DNA of 64,000 nucleotides from Apium graveolens. Lineage: Eukaryota; Streptophyta; Magnoliopsida; Apiales; Apiaceae. Under the pieces are notes generated by a model. That model was given only the letters and a program-made list of their open reading frames with translations. It ran no database searches and had not been told where the DNA came from. The stretch spans positions 76,202,671-76,266,670 of the forward strand of contig NC_133647.1 of assembly GCF_009905375.1 (NCBI RefSeq). The letters are read 5' to 3'. The position numbers and the translations under genes are program-made. Position 1 is the first letter of the stretch, and the number at the start of each line of letters is the position of its first letter. Of the stretch, positions 46,445 to 58,379 are shown piece by piece.

Positions 46445-48510
46445 TCGGGAACATCGACTCCCGGTTTAGAAATATGTTCACCTTTTATCCCCTATACTAA
46501 GGGTATACGCAACTACTTGCTTATTTCTAGCATAGGTATTATGCAACTATAAGCATTGAAATCAACAGATAGATAACCAGATTACGAAACAGACATGCAT
46601 ATATACCATATTAGCATGCTCCAATATATCGCAAAATTTGCTAATAACAATCATGCAATATCACAAGATAATGCATATACATATATTTATTTACATCACA
46701 ACAACAGTATAACGGGTAGAAAACTTGCCTGAGCGACTGGGGTTACGAATGGCTCGGGACGAGTCTGGTAACCTATAAACAACAAGTAAGTTGGAATTAA
46801 ACCAAAGTCACTTGTAAATCTATACTTTAACTAACTTAGACTCTAACGCTTGTTTTGCGCTCACTGATTCGCTTAAGCCACTCGGGTACCCTCGGCTCCA
46901 CCATTTTTAATAATTTAACCTTTACGAGTTTTAAAGCGATTCCTTCGCGAGTGACTTACCAACTGCCTAAAACACTTACCATAAATGTTTCATGCATTAA
47001 TTAACCCTTTTCGGTCTTTAACCTACATTTCAAAGTAAGGCGAGGGGAAAAAGTTTCGTTCGCGAAACGCCGTTACTTGAAACGGTCGTTTCTCCTAAAC
47101 CGTTCATCGGAATCAAACGAACCACATATCAAAACGAAGCTCGTAACATGAACTATCTAAACATGACAATGGTCAAAACCTAGCAGTGAGTTCAAGGGTT
47201 CTGATGTTAAGAACAAAAACAGTCTACGGTAAATCGGACATTACGACGGCTATGTTTACGCGATTTCCCAAATTTAAACCAACTCAAAACAACCACAATC
47301 CAACCCCAATTCATAACCCAATCCAAACTCCATCCAAAATACATTACAACAGCCCCAAACCAACTCATTATAATCCATTTACTTACTCCTAAAACTTGAA
47401 TTTAAACTATACTACATTCTTTAACCAAATCTTAAGATTTCAACAAATCAATCACCACCATTCCAACCCAAACTCTTAAACAAACAAGTTTCATGCTTCA
47501 CATATACTATACTACTCATAACCATTCCTAAATACTCAAAACTAAAGCTAGGGTTTGTAGTTTATACCTTCCTTGGAGAGTGGAGAATCAAGAGGATGGT
47601 TTGGAATCACCTTTAAAGCCCTTAACCAAGCTTAATCTAAACAAAACTTCAAGAACACAAATTTTAGTTCTTGAAAACACTATTCACCATCTTCTTTGAT
47701 GATTTATAGAAAAAGATTGGCTTGGAATTAGAAGCTTAAACTTATAGGAAGTATGTAACTTAACTAGGAGGAGCTAGGATAATTACCTTGGAAAATAACA
47801 AGTGGAGGAGCTTGGACTTCCCATTTCTTAAGAAACCACCCGAGAGCATGAGGAAGAAGAAGAGAGAATTTTGTGTTTTGTTTGATGAAAATGAAATGAT
47901 TTGCTTGGTTGGTTGATTTTTGTTGTTTGCTTTAGTGAATTACCTAGTTGCCCTTGGTTTTGTGTGGTTAATATTCCACCACATCTCCTCCTTCCCTATG
48001 TCATGCTTACATCACATTGCTATGTCATCCTCCCTTCCTTGTCCTCTTCTCATTGGTTGGGTGACATCACTTCCTCTAATCCCTTTGCTTAACTTCCTAA
48101 TTGTTTGCCTAATGACCGCTGATCTGTTATACGGTTCGCTTAACTTTCGTTTTCATTTATCGTTTGAAGGATCATACCCGGGATCTTATTACTTAGGTTC
48201 CCTTAACCTTTCTCAATACATTGTATTCCTTTTATGATCCTCTCTTATAATCCTTTAATTTAAATCCTTTTTATCCTGTTACCTTATACTCAATTCTCTC
48301 CGTATCTAGTGGATTTCCGGGAAAAATCAAAGTGTTCGGAATTGGATTCTGACGATCTTTACATACACTTATATCCCATATAAAGTACTAATAAAATCTC
48401 AGAATATCCATATCAGAACCCCTACATAGTGTGGCATGAAAAGTTTTCTCGTTCAGCAAAAACACTATTCATAAGGGTTTCAAAATTTCTCAAAAATTGG
48501 GGTTATTACA
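44170..48510 (-). repeat. 5' LTR of element D, full length
   Basis: 4341 bases. The minus strand starts TGTAATAACCCC (48510) and ends GGGGGTGTTACA (44170). It carries the tandem repeat at 46113-46330, a longer AT microsatellite (46383-46443) than the other copy, and GGCAAGT on the minus strand (46729-46723). Confidence 0.92.
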
Positions 48511-48515
48511 TGCTC

Positions 48516-49988
48516 TGTGCTATATGTGACTTATTTGTTTCATTGTCGGTCTATGTGATCAATGTTTTCTTGTTCTAGTATAACTTTTAATCCGTAAATC
48601 GGATTTGGGTAAGACGAAGGGTAGATGAAACCTTATGACGTCCATATGACAATTAGAATAATGTGAGATGGATATTGATAGATATTTATGATGCCTAGCG
48701 AGTAAGCAAGGCGTAGGAAAGGGAAACAGGTGATCAGAGAATAGAATCGAGGCATAAGAAAAGTAGACGAGTGGTTGTTGAAGAGAGTCATTTGACGAGT
48801 ACAAGTGAAATTGGAATCGATTGTGATAAGGCAAGTACTTCTAAACCTTTTTCGAGATATAATGAAAATATTTCTAAACTTTCTCGTAACATATTGTTGA
48901 GTATTCAAAATAGCTCTGTTTTATATTGTCAATACATTAAATCCTTCATCCTTGAACCTGAGCCACATCATTTGATCTTTGAGCCGTAAGACTTATTCTT
49001 TGTGAACCATTTCTTGTTGATTTCCAGATACTAAACCACACAAATATGACACTACTCTCCAAATATATAACCACCAAACACCAAAACACTGGAATAAAAT
49101 TGTTTGAATATCCAGAAACATTTATACTCAACCATATCTTGTGACATCAAAGAACTAAATCTTGTAAAAACATTATTCATCTAATACCCGATTCTTCCAC
49201 AGGCTGAAGGCCATTTCTTGTACATACTTCGATACCCTTATGATACTCATGAAATGTATCATGCCTTTAAACAAATGTTTTATCACTATTGATTATGATC
49301 TTGTTTTAATGAATTATATTGTTTATCATATTGAACTGCTTTAGAATTGGATAGTTTTTTTTATAGGGACCAGATTCGTGGTCAGACCATATCAATGGTC
49401 AAGTTAGGCCAATGTGTTCCTTGGATCCAGTAATTAGAGCAGTGTTGTGTGCTTTGCTCGGGGTTAGTGCGTGACTGATCAGCAGCCTAACCTTGGTTTT
49501 GAAACTTAAAATGAATATCCAATTCTAATGATTGTTTAGCAATAAACTTGATTCCTCTGAACCATCTCGTTTCATCATTGATTAAACTCAATTATTATCA
49601 TTGTGACTTGCTAAGCTAGTTAGCTCATTCTTGCGAATCTTTTTATGTATTCTACAGTTAAGAAGGATACGGTTGGTAGCGAGGTTTTCCCAGTTCAATG
49701 TACGAGCTAGGATTCCAGATTATGTTGGATCGAGCTAGCAGGAGCTTATTGCAGTAGTGAGATAGTAAGAATGTAAGAATAATTTCATTATCAGTTGTAA
49801 GTTAAATTAGTTGGGATTTGGTACGTTGTAATAAAAGTTAAGGTTGTGGCTTGTTTCATACTTTAACATGTTGCGATCCATGGTTATGTAAAGCAGGGTC
49901 ATTGCAAATAATATTTCATATACAGGTTTATATATTGTGTATGTGTTGTGGACCCCAAACTTCTGACCCAGGTTTGAAGGGCGCCACA
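48516..49988 (+). repeat. 3' LTR of element F, second part
   Basis: It continues the F LTR after D. It contains GGCAAGT (48830-48836), ACTTGCTAAGC (49606-49616) and TTCTACAG (49650-49657). The end GACCCAGGTTTGAAGGGCGC then CACA (to 49988) matches the termini of the giant-LTR and D families in position and pattern. The exact end is inferred. Confidence 0.6.
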
Positions 49989-50913
49989 TTCACCCTGCCT
50001 ACCGGTTGTCTTACGGACGGTCTGCTTGGTACGAACCATGATTGCTAGTTGTAGAACAGGGTTAAATACAAGAAAATGAGCTAAAACGCTCAGCAAGTAC
50101 TAACAGTTCTAGTATACAACACATTATCTCAAAATCACGGGTTCATGAATCAAGGGGTTATATATGCTTGTAAATAAAATGACAATAAGAAACATGAAGT
50201 TTGAATATAAAGACATGGTGGAATCATAGTAATCGAAACATGGCATATGGAATCATAGCATTATGGCAACATGTTGTAATATAAAGGCATGATAAAATCG
50301 TAATGACTGAAACATGGCATAAGGTATCATGGCATCGGGAAATCATGTTATAAATATCAAATCATCAAAAATCATTTAAGGACGCTACGGATTACAGCCG
50401 ATGATCAGCCGCGAAGTAATCCCGAACCACGCTGGGTTCTCAAATATAATGGGATCCCTAGGCTACATGTGAACCTATCAATAAGTGTGAAAAGGACTTG
50501 CGTCTAGTCCAATCCACTAAATCAAGAAAACATTTATTTTATTTTTAATGTTTTATAACATGGAAAACGGGAAAGATTGGGTATCACTTTAATGGAATTG
50601 TAACAAGAGAATTCAAGTTCACTAATAAGGTTCGCTTTAGGGAATTTGGTAGAGAGTTTAGTATTCACGGTTTAATGGATAAGGAATGTTTTGAAGGTAA
50701 GGTACTAACAAGATTAAGAGTTATTAACAAAAGTATTCGAATTAAGAAATAACATGGTGATTATTACAACTTAAGTATTCACGAAAAAGCATATAGACTT
50801 GCAACAATTATAAGCATAAGCAGGTAGTAACTTGCCTTCAATAGTTCTAAGATTATTCGATCTTGACGGTATGAATCTTCCCCTTCACTTCGGAACCTAC
50901 ACATTATATTAAC
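49989..50913 (-). repeat. Fragment of an older chromovirus-like LTR (G), minus strand
   Basis: On the minus strand it has the same landmarks, in the same order, as the D and F LTRs: GGCAAGT (50836-50830), then ACTTGCTGAGC (about 50100-50090), then a pyrimidine-rich CTACAACTAG. It ends at the F boundary. A 17-residue open stretch MVRTKQTVRKTTGRQGE begins at 50038 on the minus strand. It resembles a histone H3 tail but sits where the D LTR has MNRTKLPIRKR. Confidence 0.5.
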
Positions 50914-51411
50914 TGTTGGGTTTCGAGCACATAAACGCAATGGAAACAATAATTAAAAACGTGAAAAATTAGAATTTTCGAAATTCACCGCAGGATCCAT
51001 GCAAAAAACATATATTTAATTCATAGATCAAATTGTTTACCTTAAGAAGCTTTATAAATTGGTTGATTAAAGGAGATCCAAAACTTGTTAAATCACCACG
51101 CATCCTACTCTCGCGATCTATGCTCTATCGGTATCTACACGAATGCTTGAACTCAAGGATTGGATATGTACTAGCACAAACTCGTTTCTTTTTGCTCTCT
51201 CCATCTTCTCTCTTGGTGGCTAGGGTTTTAGTAAAAGTCTTACACACGAAAAAATCAGGCACACAAGAGATATTATATAGAGAGTAGAAAAACGAATTAT
51301 AACTCTTAACTAATTATGAGTTATTATTAATTCGAAATTCCTATTTGTATTATAATTAATTCTCACTTAATTATTTAACAAATAAATTTTATAATTAATA
51401 TTAATAAATTT
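50914..51411 (-). repeat. 3' end of a copia LTR, truncated by element H
   Basis: It begins TGTTGGGTTTCGAGC on the plus strand, like TGTTGGATTTTAATCGCAG at 4584 in the first copia LTR, and continues with similar layout. No primer site lies on its left, so it is a 3' LTR or solo LTR facing left. The rest lies beyond H. Confidence 0.6.
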
Positions 51412-52765
51412 TGAAAGGCATATGTCATAGCCTACTCGTTTATTCGAGTATTTAACTCAACTCAAATAAGAATGTAATAAGTAAATAGTGGATCTATCAT
51501 CAGAGAGATCTCACAAAGTAACATCTGTCAAAGAATAAAGAAACATTGTTCATCTGCAGACTTAAAGATTCACTGGAAGAAGTTCAAGAATTTGATCATG
51601 CCTCAGTGATATAAATCAAGATCGTGGATTTAATCAAGTGACAGAGATCTCGTCAGGGTATCATTTATTACAAGGATTCAATCAGAATATCAAAGTTAAG
51701 ACATGAAGAAACGTCACGGAAGTTAGTCACTCATGAACCAGACAGTACATCGAGTGTCAGCATTGAAGTGGCGGAATTGATTCATAAGTCTCAGTGACTT
51801 TTAGAAGATTGTCAGAAGAATGGATGCTGCTCAGGGTTAGTATTAATTCTCTATTAATTAATTAAGTCATATAATTTAATTAAGAAAATAAATTATATCT
51901 GCAAAGATTAATTTATTGATTAATTGAATTAAATTGATTAATTAATTTAGAATTAATATTAAGGATTTACAAGATTTTAATTGGTTTAAAATCTGCTTAA
52001 ATTCAGCAAGACAATTCATTTGAACTAGTATGACAATCGGTATGACAATTGATAGTCATACCGAAAGTCATGCCAATACATTTAATTGTCTTATTAGAAT
52101 TTCTGTTTAGATTAAAATCTGTTATTAATTCAGCAAGACAATTTATTTGAACTAATATGACAATCGGTATGACAATCAATAGTCATACCGAAAGTCTTGC
52201 TAGCTCATTTTAATTGTCTTGCTAGTTGTAAATTTTGTCATACCGAAAGTCTTGCTGGCCAAAGAAGATTGTCATGCCAGTACATGTTTACATTCGGCTG
52301 TTTGATAAAAAGGAGCAGAGGATTATCATTTCACAATCAATCAAACAGAACACAAACTCAAGAACAAAAAGAAAAAGGAGCAGAAAAATATTTCATCTCA
52401 TCTGCAACTTCAAGATCAATTTCTAGATTGTAAAGTTAAATCCAATCAACTAGAAATACTTATCTTGTTCTTGTGTATCAATCTAGCGGATTAAAATCCC
52501 TAGAACTTAATCTCAAATCGCATTTAGCATTTGATCTTTTAATTACAAAAATAGAAAAAGTTCATGTCGAATTTATTCTAGATTTGTAATAATTGATTTG
52601 AGATTAATCCCTTGTAACCGATACCGTAGTTGTAACACCTTTCAAGTTTAATAAAAGTTTTATTTAACTTGAATTTTGTTTCACAATTTTATTCCGCATT
52701 TTATTCGATTAAACGGTATTGTTTGCATTCAACCCCCCCTTCTACAAACAAATTGGGACCTAACA
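51412..52765 (+). repeat. 5' LTR of element H
   Basis: 1354 bases, TGAAAGGCATATG to GGACCTAACA. It contains hairpins at 52030-52071 and 52157-52197 and a half-copy near 52239. Target flank on the left is AATTT; the right copy is outside the window. Confidence 0.93.
52030..52197. promoter_or_regulatory. Two related hairpins in the H LTR
   Basis: ATGACAATCGGTATGAC, 8-base loop, GTCATACCGAAAGTCAT (52030-52071), and a near copy at 52157-52197. Arms are 17 bases with two mismatches. The other LTR has them at 63779-63820 and 63906-63946. Confidence 0.75.
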
Positions 52766-52767
52766 AT

Positions 52768-52780
52768 TGGTATCAGAGCC
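52768..52780 (+). other. Primer binding site of element H
   Basis: TGGTATCAGAGCC, two bases after the LTR end, complementary to initiator tRNA-Met. Confidence 0.93.
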
Positions 52781-52863
52781 TTCTGATTAACGTACAAATC
52801 TAGATCCTAGACTTTTGTGTTTCTTTCACTTCTTGAATTTTTTATTCACTCAAAAAATTCATA

Positions 52864-55126
52864 ATGACTACACAAAAAGTTGGAACCGTTAAAATTCCAC
52901 TTTTCGATAAAGAAAATTATGTTATGTGGAAGAAGAAGATGCTACTGTTTTTACAGGTTGCTAATCCCAAATATTTGCAAGTGTTGAAGAAGGGTCCAAA
53001 AATTCCTATGGTTATGGAACCAGAGGTAATAGAAAATGATGTGGTGATCACCAAAGCGAGAACTTATGTGAAGGATCCTGAGGACTTCTCTCCTGCTGAA
53101 ATAGAAGAAGCTTCCCTGGATGCTAGCCTTCAATTAATCTTAGTAGATTCCCTTAATCCCCTGATGAATGAATTGTAAAGATTCCAAACATATCTGGGAA
53201 ACTATTTAGATTATTAATGAAGGCACAGAGGAAGTTAGGGAGAACAAACTAGAAATCCTAACCTCTGAGTATGAATACTTTAAATCCAATCCAGGAGAAG
53301 GAATCACTGAAGTGTTTGAGAGGTACAATGCATTGATCAACAACCTGAACATTAATGGTAAATACTATTCCATCAGGGAGGTCAACAAAAAGTTCCTTTT
53401 AACACTGCCAACTCATCTCGAACATATAATCACTGCCATAAGAGAAGCAAGAGATCTGAGTGAGATTTCTTTGGAAAGGCTCTATGGTGTGTTAAAGACT
53501 TATGAGTTGGAGCAGATTCAGCAGAAGGAAGTTTACGGGAAAGGAAGAGTGGTCAGCACGTCTACTGCTCTAGTAGCTGATGAACAACAACAACAACCAC
53601 AATATCAACAACAATCTCAACAGTCAGAAAGAATGGTACAGTCTTCCAAGGTTGAAGATAATGTAATAGTAGCAGAATTTGATTCTCCTACTACAAATCA
53701 ATCAGGAGATGATTATTATTCCTTGGAAGAACTGGAGCAATTGGAGGATGAGTCAATGGCCCTGATTGTCAAGAGATTCTCAAATGTTAGATTCAAAAGG
53801 AATCCCAAGTTCAAGTACAAGTCCAACTACAACAGATTCCAGAAAGGTGGATCTTCATCCTCTAACACCAGCAGTGGTGGGTATAAAACAGGGATGGTTG
53901 ATCGAAGCACCATTCGATGCTTCAACTGTAATGAGTTGGGACACTTTGCCACAGAATGCAGGAAGCCAAAACAAGCTAGGAAGAACTCTTACGATTCTAA
54001 TCAGAAGAGTAAATCTGAAAGGGCGTACCTGGCAAAGGGAAGAAACTGGGATGATACTGACAGTGAAGATGAAGAAGTTGGGAATCTTGCTCTCATGGCT
54101 AGTAATGCAAGCACCTCATCGTCAAGAAAAGAGGTAAAATTTACTGATGCTGAATTAGTTTATCATCTAGGAGGTTCCTTAGATTGTGCTCGTCGTGATA
54201 ATGAATTGTTAAATCAACAAATCAAAGACCTTGAGAAAGAGGTCAATGAATTAAGACTTGTGCACATTAATCAAGATAAACTAAAAGATCAAGTATCTTT
54301 TCTAGAGAATAGAGTTGACTGTTATAGACAACTCGAAACTATTCTCAAAGACAAGATCACCGGTCTTGAGGCTAAGGTTAAAGATTACTTTAATTCTTGT
54401 TCGAAGTCCAAAGAGTTTTACAATAAGCAAGCTGTTAATCAAACACATGGAATAGGTTATGATTACAATGCTGCTATTGGAAAATTAGGCATAAACTCCC
54501 CTCCTCATGTATGTGCTAAAGGCAGGGAAGTACCACATGTGCTTAAGGGTGTTGATGAACCCCTCTATAAAGAATCAATTTCTGAACCATTTGATGAGAC
54601 CTCTTTTATTATTCAAGAAGAAATCCGTGCTGAAGATAATGCTAATGGGAAAGTTGTCTCCAAGTCAAGTGTGTCAAAAGTTCCAGTCAAGGTTGTGAAA
54701 GCAACTGAGACTAACTCAGACACACATGAGTTAGATAACACAAATGCCATGTCTACCATGCATAAGTTGCCTATTGTTAATCCTTCTCATAAAGCATGTG
54801 GTGTTCCTGATTGTATGTCTTGTGCTTTTAATCTGTTGTTTGCTTATTTTAATGGTAAGCATGTTTCTAATGATAAGACTACTCCTCATCAGCATGTGAA
54901 TAATAGAAAGCATGATAGGTCTAAGACTGCTAGTCCTCCTAAAGCTAGAAAGGAGACATTTGTGCCTAAGCCTAAACAGAAATTTGTCAAGGCTGTTCAC
55001 AAGGTCAAATGTTCAGTCATTGAGAATGTTGAGAATATTGAAATTAAGAATGTTGTTTTGCCTTATAAAGGCCAATTTTACAAGTATGCCGGACCCAGCC
55101 AAGCTTGGGTTCCGAAGAAGGTCTAA
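52864..55126 (+). pseudogene. gag of element H, frameshifted
   Basis: The ATG at 52864 starts MTTQKVGTVKIPLFDKENY, a typical SIRE gag start, open to a stop at 53176. The continuation is in another frame (from about 53168), with one more stop at 53207-53209 (TAG for Gln), then open from 53312 to 55126. It contains the capsid-type region (FERYNALINNLNINGKYYS), Gln-rich stretches, the zinc knuckle CFNCNELGHFATEC (about 53915-53960), a coiled coil (about 54150-54400), and a Cys motif CGVPDCMSCAF near the end. One deleted base and one C-to-T change would account for the break. Its end overlaps the pol frame, as expected for gag-pol frameshifting. Confidence 0.9.
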
Positions 55127-55127
55127 T

Positions 55128-58100
55128 CCATTTGTATTGCAGGGCATTAAACAGGTACAACCGGTAGTGTGGATTCTTGACAGCGGATCGTCAAGACATA
55201 TGACCGGAGATAAAGCCCTGCTATCAAATGTGGTTGAGAAAGCTGGCCCAGTGGTTACCTTTGGAGATAACAGCAAAGGTTTAACGGAGGGATATGGCTG
55301 TTTGCTAGCTGGAAATGTTATCATTGAAAATGTATATGTTGTGCAAGGACTTGAACACAATCTGCTTAGCATTAGTCAGTTTTGTGACAACGGCTATAAT
55401 GTTTTATTCGACAAGCTGAAGTGTCAGATTCTGCACAAGAAAAGTGAAAAACCCTCCTTAATGGGAATCCGGAAAGGAAATCTGTTCATAGCTGACATGA
55501 ACTCTGGAAGCAATCTTGAAGTCAATTGTTTCTATGCAAAGGCATCGTCAGATGAGAGTTGGCTATGGCACAAGAGACTTTCTCATCTCAATTTCAAAAC
55601 AATGAATTCTCTTGTCAAAAGAGAATTGGTAAGAGGTCTGCCTCAGCTGGAATTCTCTCCAGAAGGACTATGTGAGGCTTGCCAGAAAGGAAAGTCAAAG
55701 AAAGCAAGTCATAAAGGCACTGACACATCTTCCATAACTGGTGTTCTGCAATTATTGCACATGGATTTATTTGGTCCAGTTAATATCCTTTCTATGTCAA
55801 AGAAGTGTTACTGTCTTGTGATAGTTGATGACTATTCCAAGTATACGTGGGTTTTATTTCTTCACTCTAAGGATGAAACACCACAAGTTGTGATTGATCA
55901 TATCAAGATGATTGAGTTAGATTCTAACGTCCCTGTTAGAGCAATAAGGTCAGATAATGGGACAGAATTCAAGAATGCACTTCTCAATGGATTCTGTACA
56001 GACAAAGGGATTACCAGATAATTTTCAGCTCCTAGAACCCCTCAGCAAAATGGAGTGGTAGAAAGGAAGAATCGTACATTGATTGAAGCTGCGAGAACGA
56101 TGTTAAGTGAATCAGGTCTTCCAATGTACTTTTGGGCTGAAGCTGTCAATACTGCATGTTATACTCAGAATCGAACTCTAATCAACAAAGACTTCATGAA
56201 AACTCCTTATGAGATTTTGAATGAACAGAAACCTTCTATCAAATACTTTCATGTATTTGGTGCCAGATGCTTCGTGCTCAAGGATGGAGATGATCGCCGT
56301 GGTAAGTTCGAGGCAAAGGCATATGAGGGTATTTTTGTTGGATATGGAAGAAGATCATATAGAGTGTATATCATTGATCAACACAAAGTAACTGAAAGTG
56401 TCAATGTTACATTTGATGACACTAAACTCCCTAGTATCCAAACTGAAGATCCTTCTGAGAAACTGAAGTTTGATGATACGTCAGATTCAGAATCAGAACA
56501 TGGTCAAGAACCTGAGGTTGTTGCTGGTGAAGAACCTGTTAATCCTGATGATACTCAAGGTAATAGTGATGGAAACTTTGGCAACAATGGAGATACCACT
56601 GCTACTGACGGAGAATCTTCAAGTCAACATGGCAACAACTCAGGGGGAGATGCTGAAGGATCATCTAGTAGGACACAACATCACAATGAGTTTCAAGGTG
56701 AATCATCAAGATCAAATCTTCCAAGACAGACTGTCTGGAATAAAGCTCACCCTTTTGAGTTGATTATTGGTGATCCAGATGTTGGAGTCAGAACTAGACG
56801 TGCTACTCAAAATGAGTGTATATTCTCAGGATTTCTTTCTGAGATGGAACCTAAGAAAATTGAAGAAGCACTGACTGATCCAGATTGGGTGATTGCTATG
56901 CAAGATGAACTCAATCAGTTTGAAAGTCAACAAGTCTGGAAACTGGTACCTAGGCCTGTACACAAGAAAGCTGTTGGTACTAGGTGGGTATTCAGGAATA
57001 AACTAGATGAAGATGGTGTGGTTACAAGAAACAAGGCAAGACTGGTAGCTAAAGGGTATTCTCAAGCTGAAGGCATTGATTATGATGAAACCTATGCTCC
57101 AGTGGCTAGACTTGAGGCCATCAGGATATTTCTGGCATTCGCAGCATTTTCAAACTTTAAAGTTTATCAAATGGATGTCAAGAGCGCCTTTCTGAATGGA
57201 AAGCTGGATGAAGAGGTATATATAGAGCAACCTCCTGGTTTTGAAGATCCAGATCATTTGGATTTTGTCTTCTTTCTTTTCAAGGCTATCTATGGGCTAA
57301 AACAGTCTCCAAGAAAATGGTATGACACTCTCTCTGAATTTCTTATTGAAAATAGCTTTATTAGAGGTGTCATAGACAAAACTCTCTTTTCTAAAAAACA
57401 TAAGAATGATACTATATTAGTCCAAGTCTATGTGGATGATATAATATTTGGGTCTACTAATGATAATCTCTGTAAGAGATTTGCTAAGTTAATGCACAGC
57501 AAGTTTGAAATGAGCATGATGGGAGAGCTGAAGTTCTTTCTTGGATTACAAGTAAATCAAAGGTTAGATGGAACATTTATTTATCAATCCAAGTATCTCA
57601 AGGAACTCCTCAAAAAGTACAATCTAGAGGACTTTGCATCAGCAAGGACTCCATCAACTACAGCTGTCAAGCTTGGACCATGTGAAAACTCCATTAAGGT
57701 AGATGTCACAAGCTACAGAGGTATGATTGGCTCGTTACTCTATCTTACTGCAAGTAGACCAGATATTATGTATGCTACATGTTTATGTGCAAAGTTCCAA
57801 GCGGATCCTAGAGATATTCATCTCGTTGCTGTTAAACGAATCTTAAGATATCTTAAGGGAACACCAAATCTAGGTATTTGGTACCCTAAAGAATCTGGTT
57901 TTAACCTTGTTGGATATACAGATTCAGATTACGCAGGAAGTGTTGTTGATAGGAAAAGCACCTCAGGAAGTTGTCAATTCCTAGGAAGCAGGCTAGTCTC
58001 ATGGTACAGCAAGAAACAGCAAACAGTTTCCAACTCAACGGCCGAGGCTGAATATATTGCTGCTGGAAGCTGCTGTGCTCAGATCTTGTGGATTAGGAAC

Positions 58101-58379
58101 CAACTCCGAGACTATGGCTCTGTATTGAACAAGATTCCTATTTTATGTGACAATACAAGTGCAATAGCCATCACCAACAACCCTGTGCAGCACTCGAGGA
58201 CAAAGCACATTGACATCAGGTATCATTTTATTAGAGGGCACGTCATGAATGGTACTGTTGAACTATTTTTTGTTCCAACAGAAGAACAAATAGCAGATAT
58301 TTTCACTAAACCACTTGACGAATCCACATTTACCAGATTAGTTGGTAAATTGGGCATGTTGAATAGTTTTAGTGATTAA
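55128..58379 (+). pseudogene. pol of element H: protease, integrase, RT, RNase H
   Basis: This lies in a different frame from gag. Protease WILDSGSSRHMTG lies at about 55171. The integrase zinc domain runs from WLWHKRLSHL to CEACQKGKSK (about 55560-55700). Core acids are in HMDLFGPV, RSDNGTEF and VVERKNRT, all kept. RT starts near [11 protein letters not shown] (56935) with [21 protein letters not shown] and the active site YVDDIIFGS (about 57430). RNase H has [15 protein letters not shown] and LCDNTSAI. The C-terminus ADIFTKPL is normal. A single TAA at 56019-56021, where the family has Gln, interrupts integrase between the second Asp and the Glu. Otherwise the frame is open to the stop at 58377-58379. 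Confidence 0.93.

Larger units (their letters stand above)
34936..48510 (-). mobile_element. Element D, young chromovirus-like element with decayed interior
   Basis: Bounded by TGCTC on both sides (34931-34935 and 48511-48515) with TG...CA ends. The 5' LTR is 48510-44170 and the 3' LTR is 38795-34936 (truncated). The two LTRs show only about ten substitutions over 3.86 kb by eye, yet the interior is full of stops and carries pol and gag pieces out of order. It inserted into the LTR of element F. Confidence 0.92.
30468..49988 (+). mobile_element. Chromovirus-like Ty3/gypsy element F, right half, split by element D
   Basis: This starts inside RT, where the giant-LTR array interrupts it, and runs through RNase H, integrase and a chromodomain-like tail, polypurine tract and a 3' LTR. 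The LTR (32885-34935 and 48516-49988, about 3.5 kb) is split by element D. The left half of F is presumably left of the window. Confidence 0.75.

Noticed and set aside
49899..50096. Histone H3 gene
   Set aside because: Similarity ends after about 14 residues at the F boundary, no H3 core follows, and the surrounding DNA has LTR landmarks.
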